The notes below the pieces were generated by a model. It saw only the letters and a list, made by a program, of their open reading frames with translations. It had not been told where the DNA came from and did no database searches. A stretch of 64,000 nucleotides of DNA from BJHL01 sp040378885 (GTDB taxonomy: Bacteria > Planctomycetota > Phycisphaerae > Phycisphaerales > UBA1924): NCBI GenBank assembly GCA_046316615.1, contig JBKDAN010000034.1, forward strand, positions 1 through 64,000, written 5' to 3'. Shown one piece after another: positions 27,872 to 36,937 of this stretch. A program made the position numbers and the translations under genes. The first letter of the stretch is position 1, and each line of letters opens with the position of its first letter.

Positions 27872-28735
27872 ATGGCTGTGAGCATCCTTGAACGCACGAT
27901 TCCTGATTCGCCCATTGCCGCGCCGATCGCGCGATTGGGCAGCCGCATTTTGCAGCGCGTGGCGAACTTCGGCCAGTTTTCCAGATTCACGTGGGAGACG
28001 CTGGCGGGGATTCGGCATGTGCGGCAGTGGGGGCGGCGCGAGCGCATCGGGCGGCAGTTGTTCTTTATTGGCACGACAAGCGTGCCTGTCATTGCGATTG
28101 TCGGTGCGTTCATCGGCATGATTCTCGCCTTTGAAGGCTTCCGGCAGTTTCAAGCGATTGGTCAAGAGAGCCGGCTGGGCGGCGTCATCAATCTGAGCGT
28201 GGTCAAGCAGATTGGCCCGGTGCTGGCAGCGGTGATGCTGGCGGGGCGCGTAGGGTGCTCGCTGACGGCGGAGCTGGGCAGCATGCGCGTGACGGAGCAG
28301 CTTGACGCGATGCGAGCGATGGGCAGTGACCCGGTACGAGTGCTGGCGGTGCCGCGCTTTCTGGCGTGCCTGGTGAGTGTGCCTCTGCTGACGATTGTGA
28401 GCAACGGGTGCGGCGTGATCGGCGGGTGGCTGATCATCACGAAGTTTTACGATGCCGACCCTGCGCTGTACGGACGATTCAGCGCGCAGTTTGTGAACTG
28501 GTTCGACATCATGAGCGGGTTCATCAAGGCGGTGTTCTTCGGGGCGGCGATTGGGATCATCAGTTGCTGGAAGGGCTTTACGTGCAAGCCCGGTGCGCAA
28601 GGCGTGGGCGAAGCGACGACTGACAGCTTTGTGACGAGCTTCATTGCGATCATTCTGATGAGTCTGGTCCTGGCCAAGCTGCTCAACGACATCGACCTCA
28701 TCATCTTCGGCGGCGTGCAGTCCGTGTTCTCGTGA
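27872..28735 (+). CDS. mlaE: MlaE-like ABC transporter permease
   Basis: 287 residues from the ATG at 27872. Five to six membrane segments and the MlaE/YrbE signature ELGSMRVTEQLDAMRAMGSD plus PRFLACLVSVPLL. MlaE is the permease of the system that moves phospholipids between inner and outer membranes, working with the ATPase MlaF and the MCE protein MlaD. Here neither mlaF nor mlaD is adjacent: upstream is the divergent sigma factor and downstream, 18 bases after the stop, a converging metalloprotease gene. The partners must be elsewhere, or this is a stray paralogue. Confidence 0.88.
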   Translation: MAVSILERTIPDSPIAAPIARLGSRILQRVANFGQFSRFTWETLAGIRHVRQWGRRERIGRQLFFIGTTSVPVIAIVGAFIGMILAFEGFRQFQAIGQESRLGGVINLSVVKQIGPVLAAVMLAGRVGCSLTAELGSMRVTEQLDAMRAMGSDPVRVLAVPRFLACLVSVPLLTIVSNGCGVIGGWLIITKFYDADPALYGRFSAQFVNWFDIMSGFIKAVFFGAAIGIISCWKGFTCKPGAQGVGEATTDSFVTSFIAIILMSLVLAKLLNDIDLIIFGGVQSVFS

Positions 28736-28753
28736 GCGGCGATGCGTGGTGCA

Positions 28754-30328
28754 TCAGCGCGTGAGGCGGACGGGGTTGGCGGAAGTCGCGCCATTGCCGA
28801 TGATGGTCATGGGACGGGCGAGGTAGTGGAGCGAGCGGGCTCCGTCGTAGGTTCCGGGTGAAACCTGCATGAAGCCGCCGGTTTCGCAGCCATATGCACC
28901 AGCGCGGAAGGTGATGTAGGGGTTGGCGACTGTGCCGAGTTCGGGCCCGGCGAAGGTGTTGCGGACGTAGATGGTTGTGGCGGATTGGTGCAGGCAGGGG
29001 CGCGAGTTGCGGTGGCTGATGATGCTGTTGCGTGATGACACGCCGAAGGTGAGTGCGCTGCCCATGCAACCGCCGATGCTGGTGCACATGATGAAGCAAT
29101 CACTCTCGCCATTGCAGTGCTGAGCGCCCCAGTTGTGGCCGAACTCGTGAGCGGACAAGCCGATCTGGTCGAGCGCGCCAGCGGTGTTGAAGTCTTCGAC
29201 GACGCTGTAGCCGCCGCAGTCGGCGCCGGTGCCGTCGCCGAAGGGGCACGTGAAGTTGTTGCGACGCGCGCAGATCTGTCCGGAGCAGCCGCCATTGTTG
29301 CAGATGTACGCGACACCGATGGTGTTGCCATCGAAGTCGATGCCCATGATGCCTTGGACGACGTCACGTTCGAAGCCGTTGTAGGGTGAGCCTTCCCAGA
29401 TGTTGCGCAGGTCCACGAGGCGGCTGGAGGCGCTGGTGCCGCTGACGAAGGGATCGGAGGGGCTGGAACTGAGCACGATGCGATTGACGGAGTAGGAGAT
29501 GCCGACCTGAGCGCGGTAGACGGCATCGACGCCGACCATCATTTCATCGATGTAATCGATGCAGTTGTTGGCGTTGCTGCCTTGGGCGACGAAGAACTCG
29601 TTGTCGCTGTCGAACGAGACCTGGGTGACAAACAGGCCCAGCGCGAGCTCTTCGTTGCCTGGCGCGGGTGGCGGCTGGTCATTGTGTTCATCATCTTCGA
29701 GCAGTATGTCTGCGGCAGCGGGCGGGGCTTGCATGATGCGCTGGGCGGGCGGCACGAGGTTGCCCATGGCTGCGTCGTTGATGCCGCATGTGCCGGTGAC
29801 GGGCAGGGTTTGACTGGCGGTGTGCACGAGGTGCACATCTTGCGGCATGCCGGCGAGTACGCGTGAGACACTGCGCACCAGCGTGGTGTCGTGGCCGGGC
29901 CGGGTGATGGTGAGGTTGACGGTTGGGCCGTCGATGGAGCCGTAGACGCGACTGAAGGGATCGCCCACAACGGCGCCGCGCACGGTCTTGGGGCGCGGAG
30001 CGGCGTAGCGAGTGAGTTCGCCTTGCTCGCCACGCAAGAAGACTTCGAAGGTGGGGGCACGCACGCTGAAGGGCTCGACCATGATGTCGACGAGCACGCC
30101 ATCGATGGGCAGGCTGACCCACTGTTCGTGATCGGTCGTGATGACGGTGACTTGTGTCATCGTGCCGCCTGCCACGCGGAGTGCGTCGGCCGCGACGGGG
30201 CTCATGGCTTGCCATGCGGGCTGGGGCAGTTGCTCATCGGCGTGGAGCGATGCGGCTCCGCTGAGCAAGGCGAGCGTTGCCGCGAGTGTGCGAGTGGTGA
30301 GGGTGTTCGCGAAGGTCGTGCGGATCAT
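28754..30328 (-). CDS. Secreted metzincin (reprolysin-like) metalloprotease
   Basis: 524 residues with a signal peptide (cleavage near residue 30). Residues about 225-440 form a reprolysin-like catalytic domain: zinc motif HEFGHNWGAQH (H394, E395, H398, H404) and Met-turn CFIMCTS (M414), with paired Cys residues (NNGGCSGQIC). An N-terminal propeptide-like region is about 200 residues. The last 75 residues resemble the first coils of a beta-helix domain (YVRNTFAGPELGTVANPY), which appears cut short, ending at a normal stop. Secreted, probably digests extracellular proteins. The next gene upstream on the strand, 21 bases away, is another secreted protein, so the two may be co-transcribed. Confidence 0.9.
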   Translation of the reverse strand: MIRTTFANTLTTRTLAATLALLSGAASLHADEQLPQPAWQAMSPVAADALRVAGGTMTQVTVITTDHEQWVSLPIDGVLVDIMVEPFSVRAPTFEVFLRGEQGELTRYAAPRPKTVRGAVVGDPFSRVYGSIDGPTVNLTITRPGHDTTLVRSVSRVLAGMPQDVHLVHTASQTLPVTGTCGINDAAMGNLVPPAQRIMQAPPAAADILLEDDEHNDQPPPAPGNEELALGLFVTQVSFDSDNEFFVAQGSNANNCIDYIDEMMVGVDAVYRAQVGISYSVNRIVLSSSPSDPFVSGTSASSRLVDLRNIWEGSPYNGFERDVVQGIMGIDFDGNTIGVAYICNNGGCSGQICARRNNFTCPFGDGTGADCGGYSVVEDFNTAGALDQIGLSAHEFGHNWGAQHCNGESDCFIMCTSIGGCMGSALTFGVSSRNSIISHRNSRPCLHQSATTIYVRNTFAGPELGTVANPYITFRAGAYGCETGGFMQVSPGTYDGARSLHYLARPMTIIGNGATSANPVRLTR

Positions 30329-30349
30329 GGCGAGGTTCCTTTCGCGAGA

Positions 30350-31993
30350 TCAGTGCAGGTTGACGAGTACGAGGACGTAGCCGCGCTGGCCTTGGGCGAG
30401 GGAAGTCATGGCTTTGCCCACGACGGTGCCGGGGGCGCGAGCATGGTCGGCGGCGACCATGAGGTGTCCGGGTGTGTCGCTGGTGGTGAGCATGTCGCCC
30501 GCGGTGACGGTGCTGGTGGTTGCATCAACGAGTGCCCAGACGCGGCCGGTGAGGGCGACGGGAACGTGACCGCTTGCGAGTGTGCCGGGCTGCGAGAGAA
30601 TCATGCCGGGTTGCACGCCGTTGGCTCCGGCGATGATGCCGGCGACGGTTTTGTCGTACGCGGCGTTCGCGAGGCGGAGTGCGCCGGCGTTGGCTGCGTC
30701 GATACAGACGACCATGCCGGGCTGGAGTGGCGTGTTGCATGGCGTGATGTTGAACTTCTCAGAGAGGTCGGCGCCGCCGGTGATTTCGACGACGTGGCAG
30801 CGGACGGTACCTGCGACATCGAGCCTTTGCGCGGGGTTGCTGGTGCCGATGCCGATGTTGCCGGTTTCCCATGAGATGTGGAACTCGTCGCCGGCGCGGT
30901 CGACGTCGTTAATGATGAAGTCGTAGTCGGTGGCGGTGTTGTTGCTGACGTTGCGGACGCCAACGTCGAACTGACGGAAGTTGCCCGTGGAGGCGCCGGA
31001 GGCGAAGCGCATGAGTCCTTGCGAGTTGCCGGTGGCGGGGGCGACGTTTCCGACGTGGAGCGGGCGCTGCGGAGAGGTGTTGCCGATACCGATGTTGCCG
31101 GTGGACGCGCTGACGAAGAAGCGTGTGACATCTGTCGCTGGCGCGAGGTCGATGAGCGAGAAGTCGTTGACGGAGGACTTGGCGACGCGCCAGCGGGGGG
31201 TTGTGTTGTCGAAGAAGTCGATGAAGCCGATGCCAGCGGCGACTGACGAGACGCGGAGGCTGTCGGCGGTGATGGCGTTGAAGTTGTTGGTCGTACCACT
31301 GAATGTGTTGGAGAGTGCAATACGAGCGAAAGCGGAGGAGTCGAGGTTGTCGAGCAGGTCTGCGTTCAGGTTCGCGACCAGGGAGTTGGAATCAACACTG
31401 AAGGGAGCGGCGGTGCCGCTGACGCCGCCGTTGAAGGCGGGAACGCCGGTCCAGACGCTGCTGCCACTGAGGGTGGGAATGTTGGCGGAGAGACGCGCGT
31501 CGGGCAGTGTGCCGGTGAGGTTGGCGGCGTTGAGGTAGAAGCTGGCGGGTTGGCCAGCGAAGAGGGTGGCGTTACTAGCGCTGCTGGCGCTGAGTGCGAA
31601 GGTGGCGTGGGGAGCCACGGTCACTTCCTGACGCGGCGCGAGCGTGGAGAAGCTGGTGCCTGCGGCGCAGGCTGCGCCGGTGTCGGTGCGCACTTCGACT
31701 TGCAGCCAGCGACGCTGACCGGCGAATTGGGCGCCAAAGTCGAGCGAGACGGCGAAAGTGCCGTTGACGACAGCGATGTTGTCGGAGCAGAGGGAAGCGC
31801 CTTGCTGCGCGCCGGCGGCGGCGTCGCTCCAGAGGGTGAAGCGCATGTCGTAGGTGCCGGAAGCCAGCGAGCCGCCGGCGGAGAGCTCGCCCTGATAGGT
31901 GAACGCAGTGGTGAGGGGCTGGGCGAAAGCGGCGTGGCCGGCGAGCATCGTGCAGCCAGCGGCGGTCAGCAGTCGACGGATGGAGCGGTTCAT
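30350..31993 (-). CDS. Secreted tail-fibre-like protein
   Basis: 547 residues from the ATG at 31993; a GTG 57 bases earlier would place non-signal sequence before the signal peptide. The signal peptide ends at HAAFAQ. Residues about 30-140 are a beta-sandwich module (FTYQGELSAGGSLASGTYDM). The middle is Asn/Ser/Thr-rich and repetitive, with the paired motif GNIGIGNTSP / GNIGIGTSNP and RLDVAGTVR, as in phage tail fibres and bacterial adhesins. The C-terminal region (about 425-545) has a beta-rich domain AGIIAGANGVQPGM. A role in surface attachment is inferred. It sits 21 bases upstream of the metalloprotease gene. Confidence 0.8.
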   Translation of the reverse strand: MNRSIRRLLTAAGCTMLAGHAAFAQPLTTAFTYQGELSAGGSLASGTYDMRFTLWSDAAAGAQQGASLCSDNIAVVNGTFAVSLDFGAQFAGQRRWLQVEVRTDTGAACAAGTSFSTLAPRQEVTVAPHATFALSASSASNATLFAGQPASFYLNAANLTGTLPDARLSANIPTLSGSSVWTGVPAFNGGVSGTAAPFSVDSNSLVANLNADLLDNLDSSAFARIALSNTFSGTTNNFNAITADSLRVSSVAAGIGFIDFFDNTTPRWRVAKSSVNDFSLIDLAPATDVTRFFVSASTGNIGIGNTSPQRPLHVGNVAPATGNSQGLMRFASGASTGNFRQFDVGVRNVSNNTATDYDFIINDVDRAGDEFHISWETGNIGIGTSNPAQRLDVAGTVRCHVVEITGGADLSEKFNITPCNTPLQPGMVVCIDAANAGALRLANAAYDKTVAGIIAGANGVQPGMILSQPGTLASGHVPVALTGRVWALVDATTSTVTAGDMLTTSDTPGHLMVAADHARAPGTVVGKAMTSLAQGQRGYVLVLVNLH

Positions 31994-32167
31994 GGTGCGT
32001 TCCTTGTCGGGCGTGTGCGAGTCGGCCGGCGCGGGGTGCGGGGCTGTCATGGAAGTCGGAAGCGGCGCCGGCGGGTGGACATGGATGTTGTTGAATTTTG
32101 TGAATTGCAGCAGGCGGTGGTGTGCGGCAGCACTCGCCGAATGGCAAACCCCCTCCTAACCTCTGCC

Positions 32168-33166
32168 ATGCCTCGTACCGAAAAGCAGCAACAAGACGGT
32201 CTCACCCTTGTCGAAGCCATCAACGAAGCGCTCGCGCAGGAGATGCAGCGCGACGCGCGCGTGGTGTGCCTGGGTGAGGACGTGGGCTTTAATGGCGGCG
32301 TGTTCCGCGTGACGGACGGCTTGCAGAAGCAGTTCGGCAAGGATCGCGTGATTGATACGCCGCTGGCTGAGTCGGGGATTATGGGGACGGCGATCGGCCT
32401 CGCGATTGGCGGGATGCGGCCGATTCCGGAGATTCAGTTTGAAGGCTTTTTGGGGCCGGCGCATGACCAATTGGTGAACCATGCGGCGCGGTTCCGCACG
32501 CGGACTCGCAGCGCTATTACGGTGCCGCTGACGGTGCGTGTGCCGTGGGGCGGGGGCATTCACGCTCCTGAACTGCACAGCGACAGCCCGGAGGCGATTT
32601 ACTCGCACTTGCCGGGCATGAAGGTGGTGTGCCCGAGCACGCCCACGGATGCGAAGGGGCTGCTGCTGGCGGCGATTCGTGATCCTGATCCGGTGATTTT
32701 CTTTGAGCCCAAGCGCGTGTACCGCAGCTATCGCGAGCAGGTGCCCGAGGGTGATTACGAGATTGAGATCGGCAAGGCGAAGGTCGTGCAGGAAGGCTCG
32801 GACCTGACTGTCGTGACGTGGGGCGCGAATGTGTTCCAGTGTCTGGAAGCGCTTGACAAGCTGCCGGAAGACATCAGTGTGGAGCTGATTGATCTGCGGA
32901 CCATCAATCCGATGGACAAGGACGCGATCATTCAGAGCGTGCAGAAGACTGGGCGCTGTGTGGTGGTGCAAGAAGCGCCCAAGACGGCGGGCATGGCGAG
33001 TGAGATCGCGACGATCATCATGGAGCACTGCTTCCTGCACCTCAAGTGCCCGGTACAGCGCGTGTGCGGCTTTGACACGATGATGCCGTACTACAAGCTC
33101 GAGCTTGATTACCTGCCCGATGCGAAGCGCATTGTGGAGGCGATTGAGCAGACGATGGCGTATTGA
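32168..33166 (+). CDS. pdhB: 2-oxo acid dehydrogenase E1 component, beta subunit (pyruvate type)
   Basis: 332 residues from the ATG at 32168. E1-beta pairs with E1-alpha to decarboxylate pyruvate (or a branched-chain 2-oxo acid) with thiamine diphosphate. Motifs: LGEDVGFNGGVFRVTDGL (Glu that activates the cofactor), DTPLAESGIMG, EIQFEGFLGPAHDQ, GGGIHAPELHSDSPE and VQEAPKTAGMASEI, then the C-terminal transketolase domain. The alpha subunit and E2 are not adjacent, which is unusual because these genes normally form an operon. Substrate choice between pyruvate and branched-chain acids cannot be settled from sequence alone; pyruvate is the usual annotation for this pattern. Confidence 0.9.
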   Translation: MPRTEKQQQDGLTLVEAINEALAQEMQRDARVVCLGEDVGFNGGVFRVTDGLQKQFGKDRVIDTPLAESGIMGTAIGLAIGGMRPIPEIQFEGFLGPAHDQLVNHAARFRTRTRSAITVPLTVRVPWGGGIHAPELHSDSPEAIYSHLPGMKVVCPSTPTDAKGLLLAAIRDPDPVIFFEPKRVYRSYREQVPEGDYEIEIGKAKVVQEGSDLTVVTWGANVFQCLEALDKLPEDISVELIDLRTINPMDKDAIIQSVQKTGRCVVVQEAPKTAGMASEIATIIMEHCFLHLKCPVQRVCGFDTMMPYYKLELDYLPDAKRIVEAIEQTMAY

Positions 33167-33243
33167 AGAGAGGGGTTGAGCGAGCAAGCGAGCGAGGGGG
33201 GTGCTTTGGAGCGACACTTCGCTTGAACGGGGGTGGCTCTGGT

Positions 33244-33837
33244 TCACACGTCGATTGGCCGCGTTGCAAGGAATACGCGAACTGGCATGATCGCTCTGCT
33301 CGCGTTCTCGACAGTCAGGTTTCGGTAGAACTTTGTCATGCAAGCGTGTGTGGCGAAGACGCCTGGGTAAAGCTCCATCGCCGACGCATCGAGTGAGAGA
33401 AACTCTCGGACGAGCATGAATGCCAGTTGCTCGTCGGCCTGCAATGCCACTGACGCGAGCGTCCGGCAGAGCGAGAACAACTTTGCAGTGCCCACGTCGG
33501 GAGGATCGCTCGACTCCCATCGATGAAACGGAATTGTTTCGTCGAATGCAACCTCATCGATACCGAATCGGCACACGAAGACCGACTTGCTGCGTAGCTG
33601 ATAGTGACGCCACGTCACGCTGGCCGGGCTCAAACCGCCGGGAAAGTCATGACTGAAGATTGCAACACGCAGCTGCGAGTCCACCGGCTCGGGCAGCGAC
33701 GACGTCCGTGTAGCAACAGTTGACCAGAACGCGCGCAGTTGGTTGAGGCTGCCGAATAGGAACGACAGTTGGATGTCGGGTCCGCCAGGTGCGGGATATT
33801 CAGCGGGGACGATGCGGATGGGGCTTGGGGTGCTCAC
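33244..33837 (-). CDS. Hypothetical protein
   Basis: 197 residues, not recognised. Soluble, no signal peptide, with amphipathic segments IQLSFLFGSLNQLRAFW and LRVAIFSHDFPGG. The start is a GTG at 33837 with no clear ribosome binding site. It lies between the E1-beta gene (converging, 78 bases) and prfC on the same strand (stop-to-start gap 36 bases), so it may be read from the prfC promoter. No repeat copy flanks it. Confidence 0.55.
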   Translation of the reverse strand: MSTPSPIRIVPAEYPAPGGPDIQLSFLFGSLNQLRAFWSTVATRTSSLPEPVDSQLRVAIFSHDFPGGLSPASVTWRHYQLRSKSVFVCRFGIDEVAFDETIPFHRWESSDPPDVGTAKLFSLCRTLASVALQADEQLAFMLVREFLSLDASAMELYPGVFATHACMTKFYRNLTVENASRAIMPVRVFLATRPIDV

Positions 33838-33873
33838 AGTGGAAGTGGCTACAGGGCTTGCGCCCTGGGGTTC

Positions 33874-35523
33874 TTAGCGGGCGGCCGGTGGCGCGGCGGC
33901 GGCGATAGCTGCGGGTTTGTCGAAGGGGACGGGGGAGAGTTCGACGTTCTTGTTGCGCTCGCCGAAGAAGCGGAGGGGCCACTGGTCGGCGAAGAGGACG
34001 ACGGCGCGGCCGCGATCGTCGAAGGCGAGGCGTGAGCCGTCGGGGGCGTCGGGGAGTTCGAGTTTCTCCATGTCGGCCTGCGTGGGGGCGGGCTGGTCTT
34101 TCCACTTCCACCAGCGGGTGATGGTCCAGGGTGCGCTGTCGACGCGGCTTTCCGCTCCGTATTCGTTTTGGAGGCGGTAGGAGAGGACTTCAAACTGCAG
34201 CGGTCCGACGGCGGCGAGCAGGGCGACTTTCTGTGCGCCGCCGATGAGATCGAACTTGCGGGCGACGCCTTCGCGCAGCAACTGTTCGAGGCCCAGATTG
34301 AAGCGTTTGTAGTTGCCGGGCTGTGGGTTGTGCAGGTTGGCGAAGCACTCGGGCGTGAACTCGGGGATTTCGTCGAAGACGATGGAGCGGTCGTCGGTGA
34401 GCGTGTCGCCAATGCCGAAGAGGTCGTTGCCGACGAGGCCGACAACATCGCCTGCGATGGCGTTGTCCACGGTTTCGCGCTGGTTGCCGAAGAGCTTGGT
34501 GGCGTTGCCGAGGCGCACGCGCTTGCCGCTTTGTGCGTGGATGACGAACATGTCGCGCTCGAACTGGCCTGAGACGACGCGCACGAAGGCGATGCGGTCG
34601 CGGTGGCGCGGGTCCATGTTGGCTTGGATCTTGAAGACGAAGCCGCTGAAGCGGTTGTCATTGGGTTCGATCACGCCTGCGCTGCTGTTGCGGGAGGTGG
34701 GAGGGCTGCTGTGCTTGAGGAATCCGTCGAGCAGCAGTTGCACGCCGAAGTTGTTCATCGCACTGCCGAAGAAGACGGGCGTGACTTGGCCTGCGAGGAC
34801 TGCGGCTTGGTCGAAGGTTGCGCCGGGGCCGCCTGTGCTGTCAAGCATGCGGATTTCGTCGATGGCGTCGGCGTGCGCGGGATCGTCGAGACGCGCGAGG
34901 AGCGCGGGATCTTCAAGGCCGCCGGTTGTCACGGGCGCTTCGAACATGCCGTTCTTGGTGCGCTCAAACAGATGCATGCGCTTGTCGGTGCGGTCGTACA
35001 CGCCTTTGAACGTGGTGCCTGTGCCGATGGGCCAGTTGACGGGGAATGCGCCGATGCCCAGCACCTTTTCCAGCTCGTCGATTAAGTCGAGCGGCGGCTT
35101 GGTGGGGCGGTCGCACTTGTTCATGAAGGTGAAGATGGGTACGCCGCGACGCTTGCAGACTTCGAAGAGCTTGCGTGTCTGGCTTTCGACGCCCTTACCG
35201 GCGTCGATCACCATCACGGCTGCGTCGACGGCGGTGAGCACTCGGTAGGTATCTTCGCTGAAGTCTTTGTGGCCTGGCGTGTCGAGCAGGTTGACACGGT
35301 AGTTGTTGTAATCAAACTGGAGCAGTGTCGAACTGATCGAGATGCCGCGCTGCTTTTCGAGCTCCATCCAGTCGCTTGCGGTGGCGCGCTGGTCCTTGCG
35401 CGCGGTGACGCTGCCGGCGAGTTCGATGGCACCGCCGTAGAGCAGGAACTTCTCGGTGAGCGTGGTCTTGCCTGCGTCGGGGTGGGAGATGATGGCGAAA
35501 GTGCGGCGAGGCAGCGTGGTCAT
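33874..35523 (-). CDS. prfC: Peptide chain release factor 3
   Basis: 549 residues from the ATG at 35523. RF3 is a GTPase that removes RF1 and RF2 from ribosomes after termination. GTPase motifs: G1 SHPDAGKTTLTE, switch region EKQRGISISSTLLQFDY, G3 DTPGHKDFSEDTYR, G4 MNKCDRPT. Domain 2 (VFKIQANMDPRHRDRIAF) and the RF3-specific domain 3 (VGPLQFEVLSYRLQNEYG) are intact. The C-terminal 15 residues are Ala/Pro-rich (AAIAAAAPPAAR), a small addition to the family norm. Confidence 0.95.
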   Translation of the reverse strand: MTTLPRRTFAIISHPDAGKTTLTEKFLLYGGAIELAGSVTARKDQRATASDWMELEKQRGISISSTLLQFDYNNYRVNLLDTPGHKDFSEDTYRVLTAVDAAVMVIDAGKGVESQTRKLFEVCKRRGVPIFTFMNKCDRPTKPPLDLIDELEKVLGIGAFPVNWPIGTGTTFKGVYDRTDKRMHLFERTKNGMFEAPVTTGGLEDPALLARLDDPAHADAIDEIRMLDSTGGPGATFDQAAVLAGQVTPVFFGSAMNNFGVQLLLDGFLKHSSPPTSRNSSAGVIEPNDNRFSGFVFKIQANMDPRHRDRIAFVRVVSGQFERDMFVIHAQSGKRVRLGNATKLFGNQRETVDNAIAGDVVGLVGNDLFGIGDTLTDDRSIVFDEIPEFTPECFANLHNPQPGNYKRFNLGLEQLLREGVARKFDLIGGAQKVALLAAVGPLQFEVLSYRLQNEYGAESRVDSAPWTITRWWKWKDQPAPTQADMEKLELPDAPDGSRLAFDDRGRAVVLFADQWPLRFFGERNKNVELSPVPFDKPAAIAAAAPPAAR

Positions 35524-35545
35524 TGGTCGCAAGGGTAGAACGGGG

Positions 35546-35603
35546 GTCGCGGAGGGGCGGAGGGGGGCGGAGAGGCGCGGAGGGTGTGGGGGAGGGATGC
35601 GGG
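35546..35603 (+). repeat. G-rich CGGAG repeat
   Basis: GTCGCGGAGGGGCGGAGG followed by further GG-rich units GGCGGAGAGGCGCGGAGGG. It is related to the copies at 38950-38972 and 41625-41670. With several runs of three to six Gs, it could form a G-quadruplex. It lies in the 276-base gap between prfC and the broken methyltransferase gene; I see no gene there. Confidence 0.55.
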
Positions 35604-35799
35604 GAACGGTGATGCGCAGGGTTTATGACGACGTTGGGCACACTACGAGCTCAGCGGCGTTGCTCGTTGCGATCAGAGCGATCATTGAGATGAACGAACT
35701 GGGGTGGGCGCTGGCGCGTCAGCTCAATTCAGCTGGCGCAGACGTGTCGTTTCTTTGCTGACCTTCATGCAGCGTGGTTTGTCGGGCGTGAGCAAAGCG

Positions 35800-36748
35800 C
35801 TAGTGCGGCAAGCGGGATGATGCTTCTTCGCCGCCAGGAGTTGGGGCGATCGCGACGAAGTCGTACCAGGCATGCGCGAGGTCGGACTCGGTGCGGATGG
35901 GTCGGAGCCGGATGGAGAACAGCTTTCGCTCGATGGCGTGGAAGCGGTAGCCCAGGCTGGCGAGGATCTGCACTTCGGGGCGGTTGAAGAAGGGGCCACG
36001 GCTTGTGTGGCTCTCGAAGACGATGATGTCGGGCGGTGTGGTGCGCAGGAAGGACTCGGCAGCGCGAAGGACAACTGGCTCGTGACCTTCAACATCGATC
36101 TTGAGGATGCGCACGTGGGGCAGTTGGAGCTTTGCGAGGTACTCACCGGCGGGCTGTACCTGTACCAGTGCCGATTTGGCGGGACGACCGTTGACAGATT
36201 TAGCGGCGGCGGGTTCGAGGCTCGCTTCACACTCAGACCCGCCTGGCATGTGCAATTCAAAGGTGCCGCGTGTGTCGGAGAGCGCGCACGTGTGCAATGT
36301 GATGTTGCGGGCCTGTGAGGCGGCTAGTGATCGGCGGATGAGGCCGTACATGAGCGGATTGGGTTCGAATGCGTGGACGTGACCGGTACCAGCTCGCCCC
36401 CCCCCCCCAAGAAAAACCGGGACCAGCACCCAGTTGCTGTAGTGTCGCGGCGCAGGCAAAGGTGATGACACCACAATGACCACCAATGTCGATCACGTTG
36501 TCGCCGGCGCGAAGGATGCTGGTGCAAACGTCGGTAACGGCAGCGTCGTAGTCGCCCGTTACGGCGACGGTGCGCCCGATGAACTCACGCGGATTGACGA
36601 AGAGCTGGGCACCCGAGCGATGCGAGACGAGTATCGGCTGGTAACTCTGCGTGAATCGCTTGCCAAGTGTTGAGTGCCCCAGCGAGGCATGCCCCTTCTT
36701 GAGCGGTAAGCGGCTGATTGTGTGGTTCAGTAGTGCGAGTATCCCCAT
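35800..36748 (-). pseudogene. FkbM-family methyltransferase broken by a 34-base insertion with a G12 tract
   Basis: Two frames together encode one FkbM SAM-dependent methyltransferase (about 305-315 residues). The N-terminal part (36748 to about 36410) has the SAM motif NVIDIGGHCGVITFA. The C-terminal part (to 35800) has HVHAFEPNP, ILKIDVEGHEPVVL and DIIVFESHTS. At the join the coding strand carries GCTGGTCCCGGT, TTTTCTT, twelve Gs, CGA, then GCTGGTACCGGT: an imperfect direct repeat 34 bases apart (36416-36427 and 36382-36393). Removing one 34-base unit restores both the frame and the normal spacing (QLGAGTGHVHAFEP). Losing one G would also restore the frame but leave 11 extra residues. It is a real lesion, a phase-variable tract or a sequencing fault. 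Such enzymes O-methylate sugars or other small molecules. Confidence 0.8.
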
Positions 36749-36937
36749 ATCAGAATTCTACCCCATACGTGTGCGGGTATCCGCACATGGCACGCTCACG
36801 GAACCGATGCGGTGGTGATGAAGGTTTGTGATGTGCGCGTGAATCCCGCTTTCATGCTGCGCGCGGGCTCGTGACTGTTTCTCTAGTATGTGAGTGACTG
36901 CGAGCGACTCCGCAGCGCGCTGACGAAAGGCATCATC

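Noticed and set aside
31550..32167. In-frame extension upstream of the E1-beta gene
   Set aside because: It runs antisense into the secreted tail-fibre-like gene, and the E1-beta family starts at the ATG at 32168.
35456..35761. Small plus-strand open frame in the gap before the broken methyltransferase
   Set aside because: It begins inside prfC antisense, crosses the G-rich repeat and has no ribosome binding site.
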